Source: Candidatus Saccharimonadales bacterium
Lineage (GTDB): Bacteria > Patescibacteriota > Saccharimonadia > Saccharimonadales > Saccharimonadaceae
Length of the DNA stretch: 64,000 nt
Assembly (NCBI GenBank): GCA_035697325.1
Contig: DASSDB010000002.1
Coordinates: 27,232-91,231, forward strand
Direction of reading: 5' to 3'
Of this stretch, positions 24,511 to 32,857 are shown in pieces; position 1 is the stretch's first letter, and each line of letters opens with the position of its first letter. The position numbers and the translations under genes were made by a program. The notes beneath the pieces were generated by a model. It worked only from the letters and a program-made list of their open reading frames with translations. It had not been told where the DNA came from and ran no database searches.

Positions 24511-25371
24511 GTGTTCTACGAGCTCATTCGCAAGCGCGGGAGTTGCGGCCGCAACGACACCTCCTACTGGATCCATCCGCCAATCAATATCCTCATACGA
24601 ATGGCCTTCAAGGGAACGAACAGCTCCGCCAGCCGCCTGTACGATATGAGCCCCTGGCACCACATCATGCGGGTGAGAGGGCGCCGGAAAGGCTGATATA
24701 TCCGTATCTCGCAGTGCCACAGAGGCCATTCGTAATTGGTGCCGAATACGACGTGCCGAGGGCATCATGGATTCGAGCGGTCTAAGGGATTCGCCCCAGC
24801 TTGAATATTCATAGCGATCTACATCCTTAAGGTGTTGAGGGCCACCAGATATAGTAAGCTTCCTGGGCCGAGGATCTGCTGAAGTAACGAACGTCGCTCC
24901 TCCCAGGCCAGCCATAGCTAGCATCTGCTTACGCTGAAATGGACTATACACAGCACTTATAATCGGCTCTTTCATGCCTGGCGCAAAACCACAAAGTAGT
25001 ACTGTGGAATTACAGTCGCCAAAATCGCCTCGCTCATACGAGCGCCAGAGTTTATTGGTACCATCAATCGGATCTGTTATCCAAAGCCACTGCTGGTCGG
25101 CGATATCAAGGTTGCCTTTTTCACTATTTGACGCCTCTTCTCCCCATACAAGATCGTTGGGGAATTGTCGGGCGACACGGTCGAGCAGCAGCTGATTGAG
25201 TGTCTCGTCAACATCGGTTACCTTGCTCCCGTCAGCTTTACGGCACATGGTTACGGTGCCTTTCACCATCTCACAGGCCCTATCACCAAGTGCCCGCACA
25301 GTCGCCTCCATAAATTCGTATCGTTTGGATAGCTCGCGCGTATCAGGGTATTTCTCGTAGTTTCTACTCAT
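24502..25371 (-). CDS. Inositol monophosphatase family phosphatase
   Basis: 289 aa. The metal-binding motifs are present: GEE with E78, the DPIDGT motif at D100-D103, and a late Asp in HDVVPGAHIVQAAGG that replaces the usual WDxAAG. This superfamily includes inositol monophosphatase, CysQ (3'-phosphoadenosine phosphatase) and FBPase; the substrate cannot be fixed from sequence. It ends in a short overlap with the convergent membrane-protein gene. Confidence 0.85.
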   Translation of the reverse strand: MSRNYEKYPDTRELSKRYEFMEATVRALGDRACEMVKGTVTMCRKADGSKVTDVDETLNQLLLDRVARQFPNDLVWGEEASNSEKGNLDIADQQWLWITDPIDGTNKLWRSYERGDFGDCNSTVLLCGFAPGMKEPIISAVYSPFQRKQMLAMAGLGGATFVTSADPRPRKLTISGGPQHLKDVDRYEYSSWGESLRPLESMMPSARRIRHQLRMASVALRDTDISAFPAPSHPHDVVPGAHIVQAAGGAVRSLEGHSYEDIDWRMDPVGGVVAAATPALANELVEHLT

Positions 25372-25431
25372 TGCTTATCTCCTTCTCTTTCGACTGTAAG
25401 GAAAAGGAGGTCAAGCAGTAAGTAAATTAAT

Positions 25432-26136
25432 TTACCCCGCGTGGAGAGTAAAATCGATGTCGATGGGTTCGTGCGAGGCTGCCTTGAGCCGCTTTAGACC
25501 CTCAGAGAGCTCGGGAAGAGCATCGCCTGATGCAGCTGCGTCTTGAATTACCATCCAGCGGGTTGCACCACTCTCTGTTGTTCGTTCGTTTTTCTTGCCC
25601 TCATACGCAACGTGCCATAAAATACCCGGGCGATGCACGACGATTTCATTATTGAGAATGTATCGCACATTAAGCGGACAGACTTGGTGTACTGTATATT
25701 TCTCATCGAGATTGCGGCGCTTCATCTCTCTTTCGATACTCCCGGTAATGCTGTCGCCATAGTGCATCTTTCCGGAAGGAAGGCTTAGCTTACCCGTCTG
25801 CGGCTTACGTATCGGGATATACACAAGTACTTCATTACCTTGAGTGACGAGAAGCGTCGTGTAATGATACGGTCGCAACATGAGGCGATGGGTCGTAAAT
25901 GAAAATGCATCACTCACCAAATGGCCCGTATTCGTAAGATGATATACCCCCTCCCTCAGTTCCACAAGACCACTGCTTTTTAAGTTTCTTAGGTGATAAT
26001 TGTATGCGTTTCCTTCTAAACCTTTTGGTTTTAGCTCGGCATATTTTTTAGGGCCGGACTGACGCAGAGCGATAATAATTTGGCGCTGTACATGGTGGCT
26101 TATGTCAATATTTGTAGTAGGAATGTCGCGTGCCAT
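25432..26136 (-). CDS. Winged-helix plus Nudix-like domain protein
   Basis: 234 aa. Residues about 10-75 form a winged helix (VQRQIIIALRQSGPKKYAEL, YNYHLRNLKSSGLVELREGV). Residues about 85-215 form a Nudix-like domain (LLVTQGNEVLVYIPIRKPQT, LPSGKMHYGDSITGSIEREM) whose box is degraded: GX5E is partly kept but the RExxEE core reads REMKRRN, so catalysis is doubtful and ligand sensing is more likely. HTH-Nudix regulators such as NrtR have the reverse domain order. It may regulate nucleotide or sugar-nucleotide genes; the target is unknown. Confidence 0.75.
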   Translation of the reverse strand: MARDIPTTNIDISHHVQRQIIIALRQSGPKKYAELKPKGLEGNAYNYHLRNLKSSGLVELREGVYHLTNTGHLVSDAFSFTTHRLMLRPYHYTTLLVTQGNEVLVYIPIRKPQTGKLSLPSGKMHYGDSITGSIEREMKRRNLDEKYTVHQVCPLNVRYILNNEIVVHRPGILWHVAYEGKKNERTTESGATRWMVIQDAAASGDALPELSEGLKRLKAASHEPIDIDFTLHAG

Positions 26137-26163
26137 AATGTCATAAAAGAAAAACCCCGCAAC

Positions 26164-26430
26164 TTATTTGCGGAGTCCGAGTTTAGCGACTGTTGCCTTG
26201 TACATCTCAAAATTCTTCTTTTCGAGATACTTCAGCAGCTTTTTGCGTCGCCCAACCATTTGCATCAATCCACGGCGAGCCATGAAGTCATGCTTGTTGC
26301 CCTTAAGATGGGTAGTCACTTCATTGATACGAGCCGTTAAAACAGAAACCTGCGCCTGAGGTGATCCGACGTCGGTTTTGTGGACTTGTGTCAAAGCAAG
26401 TGCTTTGTCTTTATTCTCTCGTGTAATCAT
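26164..26430 (-). CDS. rpsO: 30S ribosomal protein uS15
   Basis: 88 aa from the ATG at 26430 (MITRENKDKALALTQVHKTD). The core signature is GSPQAQVSVLTARINEVTTH then HDFMARRGLMQMVGRRKKLL. uS15 binds 16S rRNA helices 20-22 early in 30S assembly. An upstream in-frame start is rejected because it runs into the truB end region. TGG-TACACT lies 7 nt before the ATG, an extended -10 that predicts a leaderless message. truB just upstream is a frequent partner of rpsO. Confidence 0.96.
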   Translation of the reverse strand: MITRENKDKALALTQVHKTDVGSPQAQVSVLTARINEVTTHLKGNKHDFMARRGLMQMVGRRKKLLKYLEKKNFEMYKATVAKLGLRK

Positions 26431-26470
26431 CCAAGCTAGTGTACCAGAGTTGAGGACACTTTTCAACAGG

Positions 26471-27127
26471 TTAATTGCCAATATCTTCAATCACAAGGCT
26501 ATCGGCTATATCATATTGTGCAATTCGTGTGCGCCGAAGCTGCGAGCAATACGCACCGACCCCTAATCTTTCTCCAATATCCTCACCAAGCGTCCGGATA
26601 TATGTGCCACTTGAAACATGAGCGCGAACTTTTACCTCAGGGTACGTGTATTCGAGTAGTTCCAGCGAGTAAACAGTGACATTCCTAAAAGGAATCTCTA
26701 CCTCCTCCCCTTTTCGCGCGAGTTTATAGGCTCGCTGGCCGTTGATTTTAATTGCACTGTAGATAGGTGGTCGCTGGGTAATATTGCCAACAAAATGTGC
26801 CATGGCCGCTTCGACCTCCTCTTTTGGAGGCCGGCGAGTATCCTTAGCATGTATTTCTCCCTCGGGATCGCCCGTAGAACTCGTTTCACCAAGTCGAAAT
26901 GTCGCCTCGTAGACCTTATCGAGCTTAGAATATTCACCGGCATTCTTGCATTCCTTCCCTGTTACAATGATCATGAGGCCTGTGGCAAACGGATCAAGCG
27001 TTCCTGTATGGCCCACCTTCACTTTTTTACCCATCTGCTCACTCAGCCGGCGACGAATCCGTGCCACCACACCAAAACTGGTCATACCAGCAGGCTTATC
27101 GATTAAAATAACTCTATCTTGCATCAT
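26471..27127 (-). CDS. truB: tRNA pseudouridine(55) synthase TruB
   Basis: 218 aa, short because the C-terminal PUA domain is missing, as in many small genomes. The catalytic motif is KVGHTGTLDPFATGLMIIV with the active Asp in LDP; YEATFRLGETSSTGDPEGE and RPPIYSAIKINGQRAYKLAR follow. It makes pseudouridine-55 in the T loop of tRNAs. Two adjacent ATG codons (27127 and 27124) are possible starts; TATAAG lies immediately upstream, so the mRNA may be leaderless. rpsO follows by 40 nt. Confidence 0.95.
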   Translation of the reverse strand: MMQDRVILIDKPAGMTSFGVVARIRRRLSEQMGKKVKVGHTGTLDPFATGLMIIVTGKECKNAGEYSKLDKVYEATFRLGETSSTGDPEGEIHAKDTRRPPKEEVEAAMAHFVGNITQRPPIYSAIKINGQRAYKLARKGEEVEIPFRNVTVYSLELLEYTYPEVKVRAHVSSGTYIRTLGEDIGERLGVGAYCSQLRRTRIAQYDIADSLVIEDIGN

Positions 27128-27150
27128 CTTATATTGGTTTAGCTACTGGT

Positions 27151-27179
27151 TTGCAGTTTACATGACTCCGTGAGACAAT
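27151..27179 (+). promoter_or_regulatory. Promoter of the 61-aa gene
   Basis: TTGCAG (27151-27156) and GACAAT (27174-27179), spacer 17 bp. Confidence 0.5.
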
Positions 27180-27214
27180 GCCACTACTATCTCATCACCC
27201 TGGAAGGATGCGAG

Positions 27215-27400
27215 ATGGCGAAAAAGGTGAAGAAGCAGAGAAAGCAGTCTCACCAACGGATGGACTGGCACGGTCAGCCATGGACACCATCAGCGGCATG
27301 CCTGGCGGCGGCTGGGAAACCATCCGGTAATTCTCCATGCGGGTATATGTTTGGTCATCCCGAACGTATACCCGCATCAACAACTTTGAAGCTTCACTAA
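27215..27400 (+). CDS. Small basic protein of unknown function
   Basis: 61 aa from the ATG at 27215 with GGAAGGATG upstream. The N-terminus MAKKVKKQRKQSHQRMDWHG is strongly basic and the rest is Gly/Pro/Ala-rich. No domain is recognised. A long hairpin (27337-27377) lies inside the 3' end of the frame, so the true gene might end earlier or the hairpin may be its terminator. It follows the pattern of the other small independent genes here but the coding evidence is weak. Confidence 0.4.
   Translation: MAKKVKKQRKQSHQRMDWHGQPWTPSAACLAAAGKPSGNSPCGYMFGHPERIPASTTLKLH
27337..27377. repeat. Long hairpin (11 perfect plus about 8 wobble-containing pairs)
   Basis: ATGCGGGTATA and TATACCCGCAT are exact complements. 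The pairing continues inward (TGTTTGG with CCCGAACG, using two G-U pairs) to a 4-nt TCAT loop. No U run follows. Confidence 0.75.
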
Positions 27401-27417
27401 GACACACCTCTTTTTGT

Positions 27418-27423
27418 TATTAT
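27418..27423 (+). promoter_or_regulatory. -10 box of a leaderless promoter (PIG-L deacetylase)
   Basis: TATTAT ends 6 nt before the ATG at 27430. Confidence 0.55.
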
Positions 27424-27429
27424 AAGGAT

Positions 27430-28116
27430 ATGAAAAAAATTATTTTTGGCATTTTTGCTCATCCGGACGATGAAGCATTCGGTCCAAGCGGCGCACTTTT
27501 AAAAGCTACCCGGCAAGGCGATGAACTTCATCTCATTACCTTCACAAATGGCGATGCGGGGACAAACCCGGACAATATTCCTGATCTCGGTAGTGCTCGC
27601 CTTGAGGAATGGAAAAGGGCTGGAGAGCTCATGAGCGCAAAAACCATGCATTTCTTAGGCTACAAGGATGGCTCTCTTAGTAATACCATATTGCTTGAGG
27701 CCACGCAGAAAATAACAGAGATTGTACGATCGATTACCGAGAGCGCGGATGAAGACCACGAAGTCGAATTCATGACTATGGATCTTAATGGTATTACGGG
27801 CCACATAGATCATATCGTCGCCGCACGTACAGCTTGCCTCGTTTTTTATCGACTCAAAGCCACTAATTCTCGCTTCAGGCGTATTCGCCTGGCTTGTTGG
27901 CCGAAAGAAGCTTTTCCTGTCATCAACACTGATTGGATTTTCATGGAACCTGGTCGCAGCAAAGAGGAAATAGATGAGACTATTGACGCGCGCAATCTAC
28001 AAGACGAGCTCAAAGCAATCATAGAAACACATCACACTCAGCGCCATGACGGCGAAAACTTCCTCGCTTGGCAAGGAAGTGATCTGGGATTGTGCTATTT
28101 TTTGGTAAAATCTTAA
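27430..28116 (+). CDS. PIG-L/LmbE family deacetylase
   Basis: 228 aa from the ATG at 27430. The zinc site motif AHPDDE is at residues 10-15 and the partner histidines are in GITGHIDHIVAART near residue 122. This family removes acetyl groups from GlcNAc-linked substrates (GlcNAc-PI, mycothiol and bacillithiol precursors, antibiotics). The substrate here is unknown. TATTAT sits exactly 6 nt upstream of the ATG, so the message is predicted leaderless. The 3' end overlaps the convergent DHH-like gene by 4 nt. Confidence 0.88.
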   Translation: MKKIIFGIFAHPDDEAFGPSGALLKATRQGDELHLITFTNGDAGTNPDNIPDLGSARLEEWKRAGELMSAKTMHFLGYKDGSLSNTILLEATQKITEIVRSITESADEDHEVEFMTMDLNGITGHIDHIVAARTACLVFYRLKATNSRFRRIRLACWPKEAFPVINTDWIFMEPGRSKEEIDETIDARNLQDELKAIIETHHTQRHDGENFLAWQGSDLGLCYFLVKS

Positions 28117-30041
28117 GACTGACCGGGAATCTTAAATTGACCGGGATCGTTTGATTGCGGAGCCGGCTGTGATGGTGCAGGCGCGCCAAGTACTTCTTCA
28201 AGCTTTTCGGGAGGAAGGGCGCCTGAAGGTTGTGAAGGTGCCGGAGCTGCTCCTCCTGGTGCGGGAGGAAGCGGAGGTAGTGTTGAGAAGTCGGGCATTG
28301 GTGGAAGCGGAGGTAGTGCAGCCGAACCGGTTTCAGCAGACTGGCTAGGCGGAATCATGGCTTCAGGTTGAGGCATCGGCGCTTGCGGCGCAGCACTAAA
28401 TGCAGCATCAACCGCCGCCCTTGCCTCTTCGTGCTGAGGAGCGCGAGTTTTAGCGTCTAAGTCGGCTAATGTTTCGTTAGGAGGTTGAATAGGTGGCGCA
28501 TACGAAACAGGGGTTGTCTCGGGCTCGGCAGCAGGTGCCTGAGGTACAGGTGTAGGGTTTGGCACTGGTGCAGGCGCTCCCGGAGAAGCTTGGCTGAATG
28601 GATCGACGACAGGAGGTTCATATTCAGATTGGGCCGCCGCATTAAGAGGCGATTGGAAGGTAGGCGACGAATCTCCGACGTACGAATTGCCGCCATGAGT
28701 CAGAATTGTGTGATTTTGATCGTTCTGGACCTCTTTGCGTTTGTCTTCGGCCGCTTGCTCTGTTGTTGCATTGAGAGTACCACCAAAGCTTGGTTCGATC
28801 GTTTTATCTTTAGGCGCATTATTTACTTCGGCCGGACCGATGGCGGGTGCGCTTGCGGGTGGCTGTACTGCAGCATCATCTACCTCTTCGCTGGCTGCCG
28901 CAATGTCCTTTTGAAGATCAGCAAGCGAAGGTGTTGCTGCTGCCGCGGGGGCGACCTTATTTAATTGCTGAGCTAAGTTTTGTTCGGCTGCTTTGGCCGC
29001 TTCAGATTCGAGTTCTTTTGGCACCTTCTCTGCCTGTTTTGCCAACTCTTCTTCGGCGCGCTTAGCGGCAGCCGTCTGTTCATCAGAGGCGGTTTCGGCT
29101 GCTACTTCGTCGAGGTCACCTTGCTTTTCATGCGAAATAGTCAACGAACCGTCATCGGCAGGCTTAGGTTTTTTCGCCTCGTTCTTTTTTGCCGGTTTAT
29201 TGCGCAAAAGCTTAGTAGACTGACCTTCCGCAAGATCGGTCGTTCCGTCAGAATTGTTATTTCCGGCGCTACTGCCGATTTCATGGGCTTCTTCAAGCTT
29301 TGAGGCAATCAGTTGCTGGTTTGCACCGGCTGTCATAAGCTGACCGGCTACGGTCATGGCCTTTGAAGAAGTGAGGCTATTGCTGAAACGATCAGTCGCA
29401 GCAACGATGCCTGTGAGGAATGCTGTTGCGATCTGTTCATCCAAAAGCGCTTTGTCGCTCTTTAATGAATCGGTAAGAGATACGAGCATCTCACTCAAGC
29501 TACTAGCATTCTGTTCATGCCAATCTACACTCCCGAGCTGGCTTCGCATATCGCCCACGGTCATTGTAGCTACCGTTGCGTCATGGAGGATTCGTCCGTG
29601 CGCTGCGAGAGCTTCATCGAGATCATCTTGACTTTGCACACCGAGCCCCAAAACAAGTTCTACATTGTAATCACCCTGGCTGAATTCGAGGTCATCTCCC
29701 GTGATTGTTGTGCGGTATGGTGTAATGAAGATTTTCACCACGTCACCTTCTACTTTATAGCGAAGGTGGTCGGCCTTCTCTTTATCAAGTGCGATGATAA
29801 AATCGCGCAGACTATCGACTGTCGCCTCAAAGGTCTTTTCGGGATCAAGAAAGGTAATCGCAGGGGGAATCGCACCACTAAATACAGCTGTGGCATGCTT
29901 TTTCATCTTATTGAGAAGTACTGTCAAGCCAAGAGCAGCACTCAGCTCGTCTACTGAAGGGTTACGACTTACCGTAACAAGAATATTGCTACTGTCTTTT
30001 ATCTTATCGACGATTTGCTGCTTAGCACCTGTATCGTTCAT
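28113..30041 (-). CDS. DHH-phosphoesterase-like protein with a long Pro/Ala/Glu-rich tail
   Basis: 642 aa. Residues about 10-270 resemble the DHH/NrnA fold (ILVTVSRNPSVDELSAALGL for the first nucleotide-binding loop; TAFLTGIVAATDRFSN for the later Asp), but the DHH triplet and several Asp ligands are not evident, so enzymatic activity is doubtful. Residues about 290-642 are low complexity, rich in Ala, Pro, Glu and Gln, and probably disordered. Such DHH-like proteins with long tails occur in Saccharibacteria. Its Pro runs (for example PPLPPMPDFSTLPPLPPAP) would need EF-P for translation. Confidence 0.7.
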   Translation of the reverse strand: MNDTGAKQQIVDKIKDSSNILVTVSRNPSVDELSAALGLTVLLNKMKKHATAVFSGAIPPAITFLDPEKTFEATVDSLRDFIIALDKEKADHLRYKVEGDVVKIFITPYRTTITGDDLEFSQGDYNVELVLGLGVQSQDDLDEALAAHGRILHDATVATMTVGDMRSQLGSVDWHEQNASSLSEMLVSLTDSLKSDKALLDEQIATAFLTGIVAATDRFSNSLTSSKAMTVAGQLMTAGANQQLIASKLEEAHEIGSSAGNNNSDGTTDLAEGQSTKLLRNKPAKKNEAKKPKPADDGSLTISHEKQGDLDEVAAETASDEQTAAAKRAEEELAKQAEKVPKELESEAAKAAEQNLAQQLNKVAPAAAATPSLADLQKDIAAASEEVDDAAVQPPASAPAIGPAEVNNAPKDKTIEPSFGGTLNATTEQAAEDKRKEVQNDQNHTILTHGGNSYVGDSSPTFQSPLNAAAQSEYEPPVVDPFSQASPGAPAPVPNPTPVPQAPAAEPETTPVSYAPPIQPPNETLADLDAKTRAPQHEEARAAVDAAFSAAPQAPMPQPEAMIPPSQSAETGSAALPPLPPMPDFSTLPPLPPAPGGAAPAPSQPSGALPPEKLEEVLGAPAPSQPAPQSNDPGQFKIPGQS

Positions 30042-30084
30042 CTTTAGAGTTACCTTGCTTTTTATTTCTATAGAGTTTGAGGTT

Positions 30085-30114
30085 ACTATAGCATAAGTAT
30101 TTTTACTGCGTCAA
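30085..30114 (-). promoter_or_regulatory. Promoter of the DHH-like gene
   Basis: Minus strand TTGACG (30114-30109) and TATAGT (30090-30085), spacer 18 bp. The transposon inserted 30 bp upstream of this -35, leaving the promoter intact. Confidence 0.7.
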
Positions 30115-30143
30115 CAAAAACTCTTGTTTTATTTACACAGTAG

Positions 30144-30151
30144 AATTAATA
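30144..30151. repeat. Left copy of the 8-bp target-site duplication
   Basis: AATTAATA directly abuts the left inverted repeat and is repeated exactly at 35923-35930. IS1595-family elements make 8-bp duplications. Confidence 0.85.
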
Positions 30152-30176
30152 GGCAATTATATACTTGACGTTACCA
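30152..30176 (+). repeat. Left terminal inverted repeat of the transposon (25 bp)
   Basis: Begins GGCAATTATATACTTGACG and is the exact reverse complement of 35898-35922. The TTGACG inside it serves as the -35 of the transposase promoter. Confidence 0.9.
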
Positions 30177-30193
30177 CTCACCCCTGATACACT
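30165..30193 (+). promoter_or_regulatory. Transposase promoter overlapping the inverted repeat
   Basis: TTGACG (30165-30170) lies inside the terminal repeat and TACACT (30188-30193) 17 bp on. The -10 ends 6 nt before the ATG at 30200, predicting a leaderless transposase mRNA. Confidence 0.75.
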
Positions 30194-30199
30194 AGAGAT

Positions 30200-30793
30200 A
30201 TGGAAGCATTCAATCTCATTCAGTTCTACAATTCATTCGCCACGGAAGAACAGTGCCAAAAGTTCCTATTTGAGCAGCGGTGGTCTGAGGGTGTCATTTG
30301 CCCTAAATGCGGTGAGATTGACGTTAAGTACTATAAACTGGCGAGCGGCCGCATGAAGTGTGCAAGCTGTCGCAGCCCATTTACCGTCCGTATGGGCAGT
30401 ATCTTTGAAGAAAGTCCTGTGCCGCTTCAAAAATGGTTCTTGGCGATTTATCTATGCACCAGCCTCAAAAAAGGCGTGTCTTCCATTCAGCTTAGTAAGT
30501 ATATCGGCGTTACTCAAAAGACAGCTTGGTTCATGCTCCAACGCATCCGTCACGTATTTGAAAGCGGTAGTTTTGAAAAACTATCCGGCGAGGTCGAAAT
30601 GGATGAAGCATATATAGGCGGTGCGGACAAAAACAAGCACCATAGCAAGAAGCTCAAAACCCTCACTGGCAAAGGTGCGCAAGGCTTTGGCAGCAAGAAT
30701 AGCAAGACGCCTATTGTTGGCATGGTTGAGCGTGGCGGTAAGCTCCGAGCAGTTGCCACAAAAGACACGGGTAGAATTTTCTCAACGAGCTAA
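30200..30793 (+). pseudogene. IS1595-family (ISXO2-like) transposase, truncated
   Basis: 197 codons before a stop; family members have about 300. The N-terminal zinc ribbon is intact (C34-P-K-C37 and C54-A-S-C57), as is the helical region (SSIQLSKYIGVTQKTAWFML) and the first catalytic Asp in EVEMDEAYIGG (D135). The sequence then reads PIVGMVERGGKLRAVATKD and breaks off at the point where the second catalytic Asp should come, joined at about 30775 to unrelated coding sequence. It lacks the rest of the DDE/N domain and is unlikely to be active alone. Confidence 0.88.
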
Positions 30794-31137
30794 AGCCATC
30801 TCTCTACTTCACAAAGGAAAACGGCGATCAAATCACGGGCTACCTGCTTGAAGTACTTGACCCGCTCATGCCGAGATATGCGGTTAGGAAACGAGTTAAA
30901 GACTACGTGGAATATCTAGCGAGTGGTGATTGGCAAGATGAAACAGGGTATGGAGAACCGCCCGTTGTTCTTATCGCTTGCCCGACTGTAGCCGACCTTA
31001 TGTATTGCAAGAGACGGGCGAAGAAAGAGACTGAGGACAATGACCTAAGTGAAGCTGAGGCATCGCGTATTCGTTTTGCCACTATAGAAAAGGTTAGGCA
31101 ACTTGGTGTGACGGCTAAGATTTGGGAGGAGGTGTAG
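30775..31137 (+). pseudogene. 3' fragment of a mobile-element gene (replication-relaxation-like)
   Basis: An open frame runs from just after a TAG at 30772 to the stop at 31137 (starting NFLNELKPSLYFTKENGDQI); it has no credible start of its own before the ATG at 30868. The pattern, a strand pair followed by LLEVLDPLMPRYAVRKRVKD and PPVVLIACPTVADLMYCKRR, resembles the C-terminal part of replication-relaxation/MobC-type proteins of plasmids and conjugative elements. The match is weak. It shows that a deletion or recombination joined this gene's tail to the transposase. Confidence 0.55.
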
Positions 31138-31225
31138 CTATTTTTGTAACTCGCTTTTGCCAAGGGCAAATGCGAGTTGGTCACTTTTTACGAAGGAAAA
31201 GTGACATATCAGCCCCTCTATACGG

Positions 31226-31231
31226 TATTAT
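31226..31231 (+). promoter_or_regulatory. -10 box of a leaderless promoter (methyltransferase-Nudix gene)
   Basis: TATTAT, 6 nt before the ATG at 31238. Confidence 0.55.
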
Positions 31232-31237
31232 GGAATA

Positions 31238-32398
31238 ATGAATGATACACCTTGGCAAGATCTTCACAATCGATACAAAGACCAAGACTGGATAGATAAA
31301 CCGTCGTTATTTGCGCAAACCGCAATAACCTATTTCCCATCCAAAGGCCGCGTGCTTGATCTTGGCGCGGGTCAAGGCCAGGATAGCCGCTACTTTGCCG
31401 AACACGGTTATGATGTTGCGAGTACCGACCTTGAAGAAACGGCGCTTGAGCAAAGTAGGTCAAAATTGCCAGATGAGTTAAAGCAAAAGATAACTATCCG
31501 AAAGATAGACTTGCGCGAAGAGCTGCCATTTGAGGATGGCGTGTTCGATGTGGTGTATGCTCATCTTTCGCTGCACTATTTTGACTACGAAACGACCGTG
31601 CGTTTATTTGACGAGATACAACGCGTAATGAAGCCCGGCGGAATATTAGCTTTCTTTACCAACTCAATACATGATCCACAGTACAACACCGGCACCAAAC
31701 TCGAGGAAGACTATTTTCAGATTGGCGACAAGGCAAAACGATATTTCAGCGTGAGTACTGCCCGAGCTTTTACTAAGTACTTCGACGTATCACTACTTGA
31801 TGACCAGGGCGAAACATACAAAGACAACGCCATAGGCGTACACAATCTCATCCGCTTTATTGGCGCTAAGCGAGCGCACCAGCCCTTCACAATGGCTATT
31901 CCGTACTGTGGTGCTATCGTTGAGCGAGAACAAAACGGCGAAAAAGAGGTGCTCATGCAAACCCGCTGGAAGCCTCACCGTGACCCTGTCTACTCGGGCA
32001 CACTCGAATTTCCGGCTGGCGTTCTGGATAAACCCTTTGAAGATGTCCATGACGCCTTAGCGCGTGAGATCAAAGAAGAGGCCGGTCTGACGCTCAAGGC
32101 TATTAAGCAAGATAATCGGACACCGGCTCTCGGCACCGGCAAAGATGATAGTGTCATCGGCTTTCGCCCCTATTGCTGCACACAACAACTCAATAACGGT
32201 AAACCTTGGATCGGCTTTGTTTTTATTTGTGAAGTAGAACCTGGCGAGCCTACAGCACAACTAAGTGAAGCCAAAGATGCCAAATGGATGAAGGTAAGCG
32301 AAGTCAAAGAGCTATATGAAAAGTCGCCAGAAAAGTTCTTTGGCTTAGAGCTTCCAGCTTGGCACTATTACTTCAATGAGATGGGGGAACGGGCATGA
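31238..32398 (+). CDS. SAM-dependent methyltransferase fused to a Nudix hydrolase domain
   Basis: 386 aa. Residues 1-210 are a class I methyltransferase: SAM loop VLDLGAGQGQD (39-49), the acidic TDLEE, and VVYAHLSLHYFDY and VMKPGGILAFFTNS. Residues about 217-386 are a Nudix domain, with the box at about 261-284 (GVLDKPFEDVHDALARE then IKEEAGL), which has one residue more than GX5E. The methyltransferase half resembles the small TehB/thiopurine-type enzymes. A combined activity on a nucleotide-linked metabolite is possible but not proven. Transposon cargo, predicted leaderless, its stop overlapping the next start by 4 nt. Confidence 0.85.
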   Translation: MNDTPWQDLHNRYKDQDWIDKPSLFAQTAITYFPSKGRVLDLGAGQGQDSRYFAEHGYDVASTDLEETALEQSRSKLPDELKQKITIRKIDLREELPFEDGVFDVVYAHLSLHYFDYETTVRLFDEIQRVMKPGGILAFFTNSIHDPQYNTGTKLEEDYFQIGDKAKRYFSVSTARAFTKYFDVSLLDDQGETYKDNAIGVHNLIRFIGAKRAHQPFTMAIPYCGAIVEREQNGEKEVLMQTRWKPHRDPVYSGTLEFPAGVLDKPFEDVHDALAREIKEEAGLTLKAIKQDNRTPALGTGKDDSVIGFRPYCCTQQLNNGKPWIGFVFICEVEPGEPTAQLSEAKDAKWMKVSEVKELYEKSPEKFFGLELPAWHYYFNEMGERA

Positions 32399-32802
32399 TA
32401 CATACTTTCCGCCTCAAACCCGGCGCTGATCTTAAAACCGAGATCGAAAACTTTGTAAAAGCCAACAATATACAGGCAGGTTTCATCGTGACTTGTGTAG
32501 GTGGTCTCAGCCAAGCTTGTATGCGTATGGCTGGCGCCCTGCCTGATAAGCAAGACATCCGTACCTACGAAGGCGACTTCGAAATAACTTCACTCGTAGG
32601 AACTGTAAGTGTTAATGGCGTCCACCTCCATATGGCTGTATCAGACAAAGATGGCCATAGTTTTGGCGGCCATCTCAAAGAGGGTACCATCATCCATCCG
32701 ACTGCTGAGATTGTGATTGGAGAGGATGAGTCTGTTACCTATACGCGAGAACTGGATGAAGAAACTGGTTTTCCAGAACTGGTTGTTAGGACAAATAAAT
32801 AA
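32395..32802 (+). CDS. PPC/DUF296 domain protein
   Basis: 135 aa, one complete PPC (plant and prokaryote conserved, DUF296) domain: MIHTFRLKPGADLKTEIENF, GFIVTCVGGLSQACMRM, and the signature VHLHMAVSDKDGHSFGGHLK with its metal-binding-like histidines. In plants this domain belongs to AT-hook proteins; bacterial stand-alone versions form trimers of unknown role. The ATG overlaps the stop of the methyltransferase-Nudix gene (ATGA), so the two form one translational unit and probably one pathway. Confidence 0.88.
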   Translation: MIHTFRLKPGADLKTEIENFVKANNIQAGFIVTCVGGLSQACMRMAGALPDKQDIRTYEGDFEITSLVGTVSVNGVHLHMAVSDKDGHSFGGHLKEGTIIHPTAEIVIGEDESVTYTRELDEETGFPELVVRTNK

Positions 32803-32809
32803 AAATGCT

Positions 32810-32846
32810 AAACAGACCCTACTCAATAACAAGGCGGGGTCTGTTT
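32810..32846. terminator. Bidirectional terminator between convergent cargo genes
   Basis: AAACAGACCC pairs with GGGTCTGTTT around a 17-nt loop. It lies between the stops of the PPC gene (plus) and the DUF3892 gene (minus), and the TTT foot serves as a U run. Confidence 0.75.
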
Positions 32847-32857
32847 GGGTTACTTAA

